Below are positions 1 through 7,527 of a stretch of 20,629 nt of DNA, piece after piece. This stretch comes from Haemophilus sp. (GTDB lineage Bacteria > Pseudomonadota > Gammaproteobacteria > Enterobacterales > Pasteurellaceae): contig JAHZCF010000035.1 in assembly GCA_019423005.1 (NCBI GenBank), positions 1-20,629 on the forward strand, in the 5' to 3' direction. Under the pieces are notes generated by a model. It was not told the origin of the DNA. It saw only the letters and a list, made by a program, of their open reading frames with translations, and made no database searches. The position numbers were made by a program, and so were the translations under genes. How positions within the stretch are numbered: position 1 is the first letter of the stretch; every line of letters begins with the position of its first letter.

Positions 1-2
1 CT

Positions 3-227
3 CAGGCGGAAGAAACAAAGCAAGTTGTGTTAAAAGTGAATGAAATGAACTGCCAACTTTGTGCTTATTTAGTAAATAAAGAGTTACGCAATATTGATGG
101 CGTAATTTCCACTAAAGCCTCCATTAAAGATAGAACTGTGACTGTTGTAGAAGATCCAAAAGTTTCCGATGAACAATTGATTAATGCGATTCATAAATTG
201 GAATATACGGCGGAAGTAATTAAGTAA
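3..227 (+). CDS. Periplasmic heavy-metal-binding (HMA/MerP-like) protein, 5' end missing
   Basis: The reading frame is open from the left edge of the window, so the gene starts upstream. About 74 residues are visible. A short A/Q/E-rich linker is followed by one HMA ferredoxin-like domain. Its metal loop reads MNCQLC, an MxCxxC site that places a soft metal such as Cu(I) or Hg(II) between two cysteines. The pattern after the loop (strand, helix, strand, ending VSDEQLINAIHKLEYTAEV) is typical of this fold. By family a signal peptide would lie upstream, making it a periplasmic MerP-type metal scavenger; this is inference, because that end is not in the window. A GTG at 27 is in frame, but starting there would remove part of the first strand. 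The metal is unknown, and copper is the likeliest in this group. Confidence 0.8.
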   Translation, partial: QAEETKQVVLKVNEMNCQLCAYLVNKELRNIDGVISTKASIKDRTVTVVEDPKVSDEQLINAIHKLEYTAEVIK

Positions 228-243
228 AGCGGTAAAAAAAATA

Positions 244-297
244 AAAGTGCGGTCAATTTTGTGAAGTTTTAAAACTCATTAAAATTGACCGCACTTT
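244..297 (-). terminator. Paired uptake-signal inverted repeat, likely terminator
   Basis: Two opposed AAGTGCGGT signals form perfect 17-base arms (244-260 and 281-297) with a 20-base loop. Read on the minus strand, the second arm runs into TTTTATTTTTTTT (about 234-246), a strong T tract. It therefore looks like the terminator of the minus-strand 73-residue gene. Read on the plus strand, the T tract is weak, but the hairpin could still end the HMA gene. Confidence 0.65.
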
Positions 298-383
298 ATA
301 TCTGGACATTTAAAATTACATTCTACTCAAATATCAATCTATCCAATACTTTTAAACTCGTACTTGTTGAAAGATTGACGAGA

Positions 384-605
384 TTACCATCGCTTATTTC
401 TAGCTTCAATTATCAAAACTAAAGTCGCCATTGCAGCAGACATATTTAACCAAAAAAATGCTGTTTTCTTAAAATCAGAAAAAGAATAATCATCAAGATT
501 TAGAATAATTTCAAATAAACTATATATGAATGTAAAAGATGTAAAACAAATAATAAATATAATTACCCAAAATATAAGATACTGAAATAATAACTTAGTT
601 TTCAA
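384..605 (-). CDS. Small two-helix membrane protein, function unknown
   Basis: I do not recognise this 73-residue protein. It has a hydrophobic segment at about residues 5-35, a polar acidic loop (DDYSFSDFKK) and a second helix at about 48-68, ending in RNKRW. Basic residues at both ends suggest that both termini face the cytoplasm and the loop faces the periplasm. The start is TTG at 603-605, preceded by GGGGAGG four bases upstream, a near-perfect ribosome binding site. No in-frame ATG fits as well. A possible promoter lies at 639-666, and a hairpin with a T run follows at 244-297, so it looks like a complete single-gene unit. Base composition is more AT-rich than its neighbours. It has none of the Cys/His pattern of the metal-binding gene beside it. 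Confidence 0.6.
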   Translation of the reverse strand: MKTKLLFQYLIFWVIIFIICFTSFTFIYSLFEIILNLDDYSFSDFKKTAFFWLNMSAAMATLVLIIEARNKRW

Positions 606-638
606 TATTCCTCCCCATATATCGGCTCACTATTAAAT

Positions 639-666
639 ATATTACTACTTTAGCTATGTTCATCAA
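639..666 (-). promoter_or_regulatory. Candidate promoter of the 73-residue membrane protein
   Basis: On the minus strand a TTGATG (661-666) is followed 16 bases later by TAATAT (639-644), a fair sigma-70 arrangement about 35 bases upstream of the ribosome binding site. The call rests on pattern only, in AT-rich DNA where chance matches are common. Confidence 0.35.
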
Positions 667-711
667 ACCACTACTAATGGCTAAATATGATGTTGCATTG
701 AGTTTAAACAC

Positions 712-741
712 AAAGTGCGGTCAATTTGACCGCACTTTTTT
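712..741. terminator. Paired uptake-signal hairpin downstream of sodC
   Basis: Opposed AAGTGCGGT signals give 13-base perfect arms (712-724, 726-738) around a single base, so the real loop uses the inner arm bases. The longest T run (734-741) is on the plus-strand side. The minus strand has TTTGTGTTT after the stem. It lies directly after the sodC stop and probably ends sodC transcription, while also blocking plus-strand read-through into it. Confidence 0.6.
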
Positions 742-757
742 ATCTTTAGAAATAGAT

Positions 758-1321
758 TTATTTAATCACGCCACATGCCATACGTGGGCCGCCACCACCA
801 AGTGGAGCTGGATGATCTGAGTGGTTATCACCACCCGCGTGAATCATAATAGAATGACCACGAACTTCATCTAATTTTTTAAGACGTGGCGCTAAAACAG
901 GATTAGTTGCTGTACCATCATGTAATACAGTTAAAGCCGGTAAGTCACCTAAGTGAGCATCATCTTGCCATGGGTAACCGTGTTGTTTTGCGCCTTTAGG
1001 ATCCCAGTGACCGCCAGCCGCTAAACCTGCTGTTAATTTACCGTCTTTTTCTTTTGGATCACAGCTTGGATTTTCATGAATGTGGAAACCATGTAAACCT
1101 TCAGCTAAACCTTGTAGATTTGGTGTAAATACTAAACCATAATTTGATTCAGTAATGGTTACAGTCCCTACATCTTTATTACCATTTGCAGGATCTAATT
1201 GTTGTACTTTTACTTCGATTGAAGGACCTACTGGTTTTGCCATGTGGTCATGTGCATTTGCCACGCCAGCAGCACAAATTCCGCTGATTGCTAATGCTAA
1301 GAGAGTTTTCATTTTCATCAT
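758..1321 (-). CDS. sodC: Periplasmic Cu,Zn superoxide dismutase
   Basis: Converts superoxide to hydrogen peroxide and oxygen in the periplasm, protecting against external oxidative burst. From the chosen start the protein has 187 residues, with a signal peptide (residues 1-23, cut after ANA). All metal ligands are visible: Cu by H80, H82, H105 and H161; Zn by H105, H114, H123 and D126; disulfide cysteines C87 and C183. The C-terminal GGGGPRMACGVIK is standard for bacterial SodC. The start ATG at 1319-1321 has AAGGAG three bases upstream; the next ATG (1316-1318) has six-base spacing and is equally possible. A longer open frame to 1348 has no ribosome site. The family literature reports that the H. 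influenzae copy lost activity through a change at a copper His, whereas this one keeps the HIH pair and should be active. Confidence 0.96.
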   Translation of the reverse strand: MMKMKTLLALAISGICAAGVANAHDHMAKPVGPSIEVKVQQLDPANGNKDVGTVTITESNYGLVFTPNLQGLAEGLHGFHIHENPSCDPKEKDGKLTAGLAAGGHWDPKGAKQHGYPWQDDAHLGDLPALTVLHDGTATNPVLAPRLKKLDEVRGHSIMIHAGGDNHSDHPAPLGGGGPRMACGVIK

Positions 1322-1427
1322 AAGCTCCTTTACTTTAGAAAGACTCAAATTAATTCTACCTAAATACCAATAAAAAAATAGTGGTTTATATTAAGTATTT
1401 GACAATTGAATCGATTTAATTTTTCTA

Positions 1428-2837
1428 TCAATCAAATCTATCCGCCAATAAAAATTGCAAGACGGCATCCATTCTTAAATGTGGAATGCTTTCACCTTGT
1501 TGTAAAACTTGAGGTTCAAAGGAATCAAAATCAAAAGATTGTTTTGACCAGAACTCTGCATTAGGTAGTTTACTAGGTACAGACCCCGGATAAAGTGTAA
1601 TAAGTTGCTTATCTACAGAACGTACTCCTTGAATAGCTTTAATTTGTTTACCGTTTTGATTAACTAAAACCTGTTTCGTCGCTCGAATGGCTGCAATTGC
1701 CGTATATTCTGTATCAATCCCTTCAAATTCAACATGACGACCGCCCTCTTGCACCAATTGACGCATCAGACTAATTAAGTTTTGAATTTGATCGGTTGTG
1801 ATATGATCGGCTTTTGTTGCCACAAACATGAGCTTATCAATATTCGGGGAAAACAAGCGATTAAGTAAATTGCGTTTGCCATAATGGAAATTTTTAAAAA
1901 GCTGATTAAGCCCTGTTTGCATATCAATAAAAGCCTGTTGGCTATGATTCAGTGGCGTTAAGCAATCTGCTAAAATTACTTGGCGATCAAAAGTAGAAAA
2001 ATAATTTTCATAAAAGCCTTTCACCACCTTATTACGATAATAATTATACCGCTTATTTAACACGGCAAAATAGCTATTGGATTTCGCCTCTCTTTTCAGT
2101 TTTTGCCATTGTTCCTCAGACAAATGCAATAACGGGAAAAATTGTAATACAGGTGCACCTTCTAATTCCCCAGGCAAGACAAATCGGCCAGGTTGAATAA
2201 ATTGCATTCCTTCTGCTTTGCAGGCAAGCAAATAATCGGTATAAGATTTTGCAATCTGCGCTAAAACATCTTCATTGACGACCGCACTTAGGTCGAGTTT
2301 TTTCAGTTTATCCAACCAATCTTGCGCAAACTGTTGACGAACACCCGATGTAATGTTGGCTTGTTCGAGCGACCATTGTTGAAAATCTAGATTTAGCAAA
2401 GGTAAATCCAATAGCCATTCACCAGGATAATCAAAAATATCTAAATATAATGTGCCGCGTTCTTTAAAATGGCGAAGTAAGCCCGATTGGCGTTCAAAAC
2501 GAATAGCAAGGCGTGTTTCACTTACCCCTCGAGTAGATTGGCACCATTGTGGTGGATTATTCATTAAATCATTGAGATTCGCTTCATAATCAAAACGTGG
2601 AATACTTAAATCCTGCTGGGGCACACGTTTTACCGCTAAAATAGATTGATTTCGGGCAGCCTCAAATAAAGGAAGATGAGCATTTCCCTCTTGATTAATA
2701 TGTAACAATTGATTAATCAAACTCGTAATAAAGGCTGTTTTACCGCTTCGACTTAGCCCTGTCACAGCCAAACGTAAAGTGCGGTCAAATCCGCGATTGA
2801 TTATTTGATTAATTTCCCGATTAATTGATTTAAACAT
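1428..2837 (-). CDS. ycjX: YcjX-family (DUF463) predicted P-loop NTPase
   Basis: This 469-residue protein has the full YcjX architecture. A Walker A/G1 loop (GLSRSGKT, residues 27-34) lies close to the N terminus. A G3-like DYPGEW follows the strand YLDIF, and a G4-like TKAD follows LMFVA. The family is GTPase-like and is often linked to envelope or phage-shock stress, but its biochemical role is not settled. No membrane segment or signal peptide is seen, so it should be cytoplasmic. Two uptake signals lie within the gene (2281-2289, 2777-2785). It is divergent from sapA across 88 bases. The start ATG has only a short AGGA directly before it, but no other Met precedes the P loop. YcjF, its usual partner in enterobacteria, is not next to it here. 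Confidence 0.9.
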   Translation of the reverse strand: MFKSINREINQIINRGFDRTLRLAVTGLSRSGKTAFITSLINQLLHINQEGNAHLPLFEAARNQSILAVKRVPQQDLSIPRFDYEANLNDLMNNPPQWCQSTRGVSETRLAIRFERQSGLLRHFKERGTLYLDIFDYPGEWLLDLPLLNLDFQQWSLEQANITSGVRQQFAQDWLDKLKKLDLSAVVNEDVLAQIAKSYTDYLLACKAEGMQFIQPGRFVLPGELEGAPVLQFFPLLHLSEEQWQKLKREAKSNSYFAVLNKRYNYYRNKVVKGFYENYFSTFDRQVILADCLTPLNHSQQAFIDMQTGLNQLFKNFHYGKRNLLNRLFSPNIDKLMFVATKADHITTDQIQNLISLMRQLVQEGGRHVEFEGIDTEYTAIAAIRATKQVLVNQNGKQIKAIQGVRSVDKQLITLYPGSVPSKLPNAEFWSKQSFDFDSFEPQVLQQGESIPHLRMDAVLQFLLADRFD

Positions 2838-2875
2838 ATCCTACAAATCCAATAACTAGCCATTTTTGCCAAGAT

Positions 2876-2903
2876 ATTTTACAATTCACCCAATTTATCA
2901 CAA
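2876..2903 (-). promoter_or_regulatory. Candidate ycjX promoter
   Basis: Minus-strand TTGTGA (2898-2903) and TAAAAT (2876-2881) are separated by 16 bases, within the ycjX-sapA divergent region. I see no equally clear plus-strand promoter for sapA in the same stretch. Confidence 0.4.
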
Positions 2904-2925
2904 AACAGTCTTTAATAATAAAGCT

Positions 2926-4626
2926 ATGTTACGTCGAAATGTCACTTTTTGTTTTTTATTGTGTGGGTTGAGCCAAATTAATCTGGCACAAGCCGCGCCA
3001 AGCATACCTAAAATGCTGACAGAAAACGGCTTAACATACTGCACAAATGCATCGGGTTTTTCCTTTAACCCGCAAACTGCAGACGCCGGCACCAGTATGA
3101 ATGTGGTGACGGAGCAAATTTATAACAAACTGTTTGATATTAAAGATCACAGTGCCGCACTCGTTCCAGTGTTAGCACAATCCTATTCTCTTTCATCTGA
3201 TGGTAAACAAATTCTCATTAATCTTCGTAAAGGGGTAAAATTCCATCGTACCCCTTGGTTTACCCCTACACGTGACTTTAATGCAGAAGATGTGGTCTTT
3301 TCGATTAATCGTGTTTTAGGGCACGATACTTACCTGCCTACACTTTCAGATGATGTGGTAACTTATAAAAATCCACAATATAGAATCTTCCACGAGCAAG
3401 CCAAAAAGGTTCATTTTCCGTATTTTGAAAGTATTAAGCTGAATCAAAAAATTAAAAGTATCACAGCAACCAATCCTTATCAGGTCAAAATTGAACTCTT
3501 TGAACCTGATGCCTCAATTCTGTCGCATCTTGCCAGTCAATATTCTATTATTTTCTCTCAAGAATATGCGTATCAATTAAGTGCAGATGATAATCTCACC
3601 CAATTGGACACACACCCTGTTGGCACAGGTCCTTATCAAGTGAAAGATTACGTTTATAACCAATATGTTCGCTTGGTACGCAATGAGGATTATTGGAAAA
3701 AAGAAGCCAAAATCAAAAATATTATTGTGGATCTTTCGGCGGATCGTACAGGGCGTTTAATTAAATTCTTTAATAATGAATGTCAAATCGCGTCTTATCC
3801 TGAAGTCAGCCAACTAGGTTTGTTAAGCGAAAAAGATGATCGTTATTATCTGCAATCTACGGATGGAATGAACTTGGCCTATTTGGCTTTCAATTTCCAA
3901 AAGCCATTAATGCAAGATAAAACTATTCGTCAAGCCATTTCGCAAAGCTTAAATCGTTTTAGAATTGTACGAAATATTTACCACAATACAGCAACCGTGG
4001 CGAATAATATTATTCCTGATATTTCTTGGGCTTCTGCAATTAATACGCCTGATTTTTCTTATGATTATCAGCCCTCAGAAGCGGAAAAAACGTTACGTGA
4101 TAAAAAACTCACGTTAAAGATGTGGGTAATAAACGAAGAGCAAGTATATAACCCTGCACCAATTAAAATGGCAGAGCTCATCAAATGGGATTTAGCCAAA
4201 GCGGGTGTGGACGTTAAAGTGCGGTCAGTAACACGCACGTTTTTAATCGAACAATTGCGCAAAGGCACAGAAGATTACGATTTAATCTTAACGGGTTGGC
4301 TTGCTGGAAACCTTGATCCTGACGGTTTTATGCGCCCGATTTTAAGTTGTGATACACAAAAGGAAATCACTAATCTATCCAATTGGTGTAACCCTGAATT
4401 CGATAAGATGATGGATCGCGCACTATCCACCAATCATTTATATGAACGTTCTAAAGCGTATAACAATGCGCAAGAGCTCATTTTAAACGAATTACCTATT
4501 GTGCCAATTGCAAACGTAAAACGACTTTTAGTCGCACGTGGTAATGTAAAAGGAATTGAAATGACCCCATTTGGTAGCATCAATTTTTCTACCTTGTATT
4601 TCATGAAAAATAAGGAGAAAAAATAA
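2926..4626 (+). CDS. sapA: SapA, periplasmic substrate-binding protein of the Sap ABC transporter
   Basis: Family 5 extracellular solute-binding protein (DppA/OppA type), 566 residues. It captures substrate in the periplasm and hands it to SapBC. In nontypeable H. influenzae, SapA is reported to bind antimicrobial peptides and heme. The chosen ATG gives a clean signal peptide (basic MLRR, hydrophobic core, cut near LAQA-AP at about residue 22); the frame is open back to 2866, but that extension spoils the signal. Family features include FNPQTADAGTSMNVVTEQIY, HPVGTGPYQVKDYVYNQYVR and the C-terminal GWLAGNLDPDGFMRPILSC. The gene opens the operon and shares one base with sapB (TAATG). One uptake signal lies at 4217-4225. 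The ribosome site before the ATG is weak. Confidence 0.95.
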   Translation: MLRRNVTFCFLLCGLSQINLAQAAPSIPKMLTENGLTYCTNASGFSFNPQTADAGTSMNVVTEQIYNKLFDIKDHSAALVPVLAQSYSLSSDGKQILINLRKGVKFHRTPWFTPTRDFNAEDVVFSINRVLGHDTYLPTLSDDVVTYKNPQYRIFHEQAKKVHFPYFESIKLNQKIKSITATNPYQVKIELFEPDASILSHLASQYSIIFSQEYAYQLSADDNLTQLDTHPVGTGPYQVKDYVYNQYVRLVRNEDYWKKEAKIKNIIVDLSADRTGRLIKFFNNECQIASYPEVSQLGLLSEKDDRYYLQSTDGMNLAYLAFNFQKPLMQDKTIRQAISQSLNRFRIVRNIYHNTATVANNIIPDISWASAINTPDFSYDYQPSEAEKTLRDKKLTLKMWVINEEQVYNPAPIKMAELIKWDLAKAGVDVKVRSVTRTFLIEQLRKGTEDYDLILTGWLAGNLDPDGFMRPILSCDTQKEITNLSNWCNPEFDKMMDRALSTNHLYERSKAYNNAQELILNELPIVPIANVKRLLVARGNVKGIEMTPFGSINFSTLYFMKNKEKK

Positions 4627-5591
4627 TGCTCTTTTCAGCAATTCGTTATGTCATTTGGGTAAGCATTTTATTATTGATTTTATCCATATTAAGTTTTGGG
4701 ATTTTAATGCGAGATCCGCTCAATGCAGATCTTGTCACAAACAATATTTATAGTGCTTATTATCATTACCTTACATCATTGTTACAGGGTGATTTAGGGA
4801 TTACCTATAACGGCGGAGAATCGTTAAAAGATTTAATTTTTACGGTATTACCACCCACATTAGAGCTCTGTTTTACCGCACTTTTATTGGCTTGTATCTT
4901 AGGTATTCCTCTCGGCGTATTAAGTGCGGTCTATAATCAGCGTCCTTGTGCACGCGCATTGCAAAGTATCTCTAATGTTGGTTTATCTATTCCTATTTTC
5001 TGGTTTGCCCCGATTTTACTCTATGTAGCAGCAATTCAAAGCTGGGAGATTGCAGCTATCGGGCAGTATAATTTGCTGTATGAAATCAAACCTATCACAG
5101 GTTTCCCTACCATTGATATGTGGTTTGTTGATGTCCCTTACCGAACCAAAATCATACAAAACGTTTTACAGCATTTAGCCTTACCTACATTAGTGCTTTG
5201 TATTCTACCGACAATGGAGTTTATCCGCATCATTCAGCAACGGGCTGATTATTTACTTCAACAAGAATATGCAAAAGCGGCTGTAACACGTGGATGGTCG
5301 AAATGGACGATTTTAAAACGTTACGTTTTTCGTAATACATTTCCATTATTGATTCCACAGCTTACTCGCGTATTTACCTTAGTATTAACACAATGTATGT
5401 TGGTAGAAAACGTTTTAGGTTGGCCAGGAATAGGACGTTGGTTGATTGATGCCGTAACCCAACAAGATTACAACAGTATTTCTGCCGGCGTGGTAGTAAT
5501 TGGTATTTGTATCATTATTATTGATACGTTCGCCAAGTTGCTCATGTTTGTATTAGATCCATTGAATAAGAAGGGCTGGTATGCAAGATAG
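4626..5591 (+). CDS. sapB: SapB, inner-membrane permease subunit
   Basis: One of two permease subunits of the Sap ABC importer, 321 residues, the same length as E. coli SapB. An N-terminal helix is followed by the periplasmic portion and a BPD-type core. The EAA coupling loop (about residues 215-237, YAKAAVTRGWSKWTILK then RYVFRN) should dock on the ATPase. The usual ENVLGWPGIGRWLIDAV follows at about 261. The start overlaps the sapA stop by one base, and its end overlaps sapC by 11 bases, implying coupled translation. Uptake signals occur at 4875-4883 and 4922-4930. The related E. coli SapBCDF has been described as a putrescine exporter, so transport direction in this family is not settled. 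Confidence 0.95.
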   Translation: MLFSAIRYVIWVSILLLILSILSFGILMRDPLNADLVTNNIYSAYYHYLTSLLQGDLGITYNGGESLKDLIFTVLPPTLELCFTALLLACILGIPLGVLSAVYNQRPCARALQSISNVGLSIPIFWFAPILLYVAAIQSWEIAAIGQYNLLYEIKPITGFPTIDMWFVDVPYRTKIIQNVLQHLALPTLVLCILPTMEFIRIIQQRADYLLQQEYAKAAVTRGWSKWTILKRYVFRNTFPLLIPQLTRVFTLVLTQCMLVENVLGWPGIGRWLIDAVTQQDYNSISAGVVVIGICIIIIDTFAKLLMFVLDPLNKKGWYAR

Positions 5592-6468
5592 AGAACCTGA
5601 TGAATTTCGTGAAAGCACCTCCTTCTTGCAGATTTGGTTGCTTTTCCGTCAGAATCGTGTGGCATTATTTAGCTTCTATTTATTTTGCCTCCTGATTTTG
5701 ACTGCACTTTTTCCGAAACTGATTATGCCTTATAGCGCAAACATGGAATTTGTCGGAGAAGAACTCATGCCACCATCTTGGGTAGAAAAAGGGCGCATCG
5801 CCTTTTTCTTTGGTACGGATGATCTTGGTCGTGATGTCCTCAGTCGATTAATTATGGGGACACAATATACCCTAGGTTCCTCTCTTTTAGTGGTCATTGC
5901 TGTGGCGACTATGGGTGGAGCATTAGGTATTCTTGCTGGCATGTCTGAAGGAATTAAATCTCGTTTTTTAGGTCATTTTTTTGATGCGTTTTTATCTATC
6001 CCCATTTTGCTGATTGCCATTATCATTTCTACGCTAATGGAACCTAGCTTAATGAATGCTATGTTTGCCACTATGTTGGCTATTTTGCCGTATTTTGTAC
6101 ATGCGATTTATCAAGCAATTCAGCAAGAGCTAAAGAAAGACTACGTCCTCTTGCTGAAATTAGATGGTATTTCAAACTGGGAATTATTAAAAACCACAAT
6201 CTTACCAAATATTAGTATCGTCTATACGCAAGAAATTTCTCGTGCATTTGTGGTCGCTATTTTAGATATTACAGCGCTCAGCTTTATTTCTCTTGGTGCA
6301 CAACGTCCAATGCCAGAATGGGGTGCAATGATTAAAGATTCATTGGAGTTAATTTATCTTGCCCCTTGGACGGTTTTATTACCCGGTTTTGCTATTATTT
6401 TTACCATTTTATTAAGCATTATTTTTACTAACGGATTGTGTAAAGCAATCAATAAATATTACGAGTAA
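5581..6468 (+). CDS. sapC: SapC, inner-membrane permease subunit
   Basis: Second permease subunit of the Sap transporter, 295 residues, near the E. coli length of 296. The DppC/OppC N-terminal segment (first helix about 29-45) is followed by the FGTDDLGRDVLSRLIMGTQY stretch (residues 77-96) shared by this family, then a core with about five more helices. The EAA loop lies at about 188-210 and reads YVLLLKLDGISNWELLK: the small alanines usual after YV are replaced by leucines, a modest oddity at the ATPase contact. The ATG at 5581 lies inside the end of sapB (ATGCAAGATAG overlap), so translation is probably coupled. Confidence 0.95.
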   Translation: MQDREPDEFRESTSFLQIWLLFRQNRVALFSFYLFCLLILTALFPKLIMPYSANMEFVGEELMPPSWVEKGRIAFFFGTDDLGRDVLSRLIMGTQYTLGSSLLVVIAVATMGGALGILAGMSEGIKSRFLGHFFDAFLSIPILLIAIIISTLMEPSLMNAMFATMLAILPYFVHAIYQAIQQELKKDYVLLLKLDGISNWELLKTTILPNISIVYTQEISRAFVVAILDITALSFISLGAQRPMPEWGAMIKDSLELIYLAPWTVLLPGFAIIFTILLSIIFTNGLCKAINKYYE

Positions 6469-6471
6469 CCC

Positions 6472-7527
6472 ATGGCGCTGTTAGATATTCGCAATCTAAA
6501 TATTGAAATTCAAACACCAAACGGTCGCATGAAAATTGTGGACGGCGTCAATCTTTCACTTAATGAAGGGGAAATTCTAGGACTTGTTGGTGAATCAGGT
6601 TCCGGTAAAAGTTTAATCGCTAAAGTAATCAGTAATTCCATTAAAGATAACTGGATTGTCACGGCTGATCGTTTTCGTTTTAATGATGTTGAATTGCTTA
6701 AACTGACACCGAATCAACGTCGAAAAATCGTTGGAAAAGAAATTTCAATGATCTTCCAAAACCCATTAAGTTGTCTTGACCCAAGCCGAAAAATTGGTAA
6801 ACAGCTTATCCAAAGTATTCCAAACTGGACCTTTAAAGGCCGTTGGTGGCAGTGGTTTGGTTGGAAAAAACGTCGTGCGATTGAATTACTGCACCGTGTA
6901 GGGATTAAAGACCACAAGGATATTATGGCGAGTTATCCTGATGAGCTCACTGAAGGTGAAGGTCAAAAGGTGATGATAGCTATAGCAGTGGCGAATCAAC
7001 CTAGATTACTAATTGCGGATGAACCCACTAATTCTTTGGAATCCATTACGGCATTGCAAATTTTCCGCTTGCTTTCAAGTATGAACCAAAACCAAGGTAC
7101 GACAATTTTATTAGCCAGTAACGATCTTAAAAGTATCAGCGAATGGTGTGATAGTATTTCCGTCCTTTACTGTGGGCAAAATACAGAGTCTGGGCCAACC
7201 GACCAAATATTAGAAATGCCTCACCATCCTTATACGCAGGCATTGCTTTACTCTGTTCCGGATTTTAGTCGTCCTTTAAGTTTTAAAAGCAAATTAGGGA
7301 CACTAGAAGGCACAGTGCCAATTTTGGAACAAATGCCGATTGGTTGTCGTTTAGGACCACGTTGTCCTTTCGCTCAACGTGAATGCATTCAAAAACCAAG
7401 CCGCTATCGCATTAAACAACATGAGTTCTCCTGCCATCATCCGATAAATCTTCGAGAACGGCAGTTTAAAGATAAAGTGACCGCTTCACCGCTTACGCTC
7501 AACACAGAATCAAAAGGAAACGAATAA
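6472..7527 (+). CDS. sapD: SapD, ATP-binding subunit with C-terminal cysteine cluster
   Basis: ATPase subunit of the Sap transporter, 351 residues. Walker A is GESGSGKS (40-47), the Q-loop Gln is Q96, the signature reads LTEGE (159-163) instead of LSGGQ, and Walker B is LLIADE with D183 and E184. The H-switch position carries N217 (ASNDL) rather than His. The oligopeptide-type C-terminal domain has cysteines C292, C298, C305 and C321 (GCRLGPRCPF...EC...SC), the pattern that holds an iron-sulfur cluster in DppD-type subunits; a cluster here is inference. It is about 20 residues longer at the C terminus than E. coli SapD. It starts three bases after sapC and shares one base with sapF. Confidence 0.94.
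   Translation: MALLDIRNLNIEIQTPNGRMKIVDGVNLSLNEGEILGLVGESGSGKSLIAKVISNSIKDNWIVTADRFRFNDVELLKLTPNQRRKIVGKEISMIFQNPLSCLDPSRKIGKQLIQSIPNWTFKGRWWQWFGWKKRRAIELLHRVGIKDHKDIMASYPDELTEGEGQKVMIAIAVANQPRLLIADEPTNSLESITALQIFRLLSSMNQNQGTTILLASNDLKSISEWCDSISVLYCGQNTESGPTDQILEMPHHPYTQALLYSVPDFSRPLSFKSKLGTLEGTVPILEQMPIGCRLGPRCPFAQRECIQKPSRYRIKQHEFSCHHPINLRERQFKDKVTASPLTLNTESKGNE

Noticed and set aside
2866..2925. Upstream extension of sapA to the ATG at 2866
   Set aside because: It would put about 20 non-hydrophobic residues ahead of a clear signal peptide and would have the coding region cover the divergent promoter zone.
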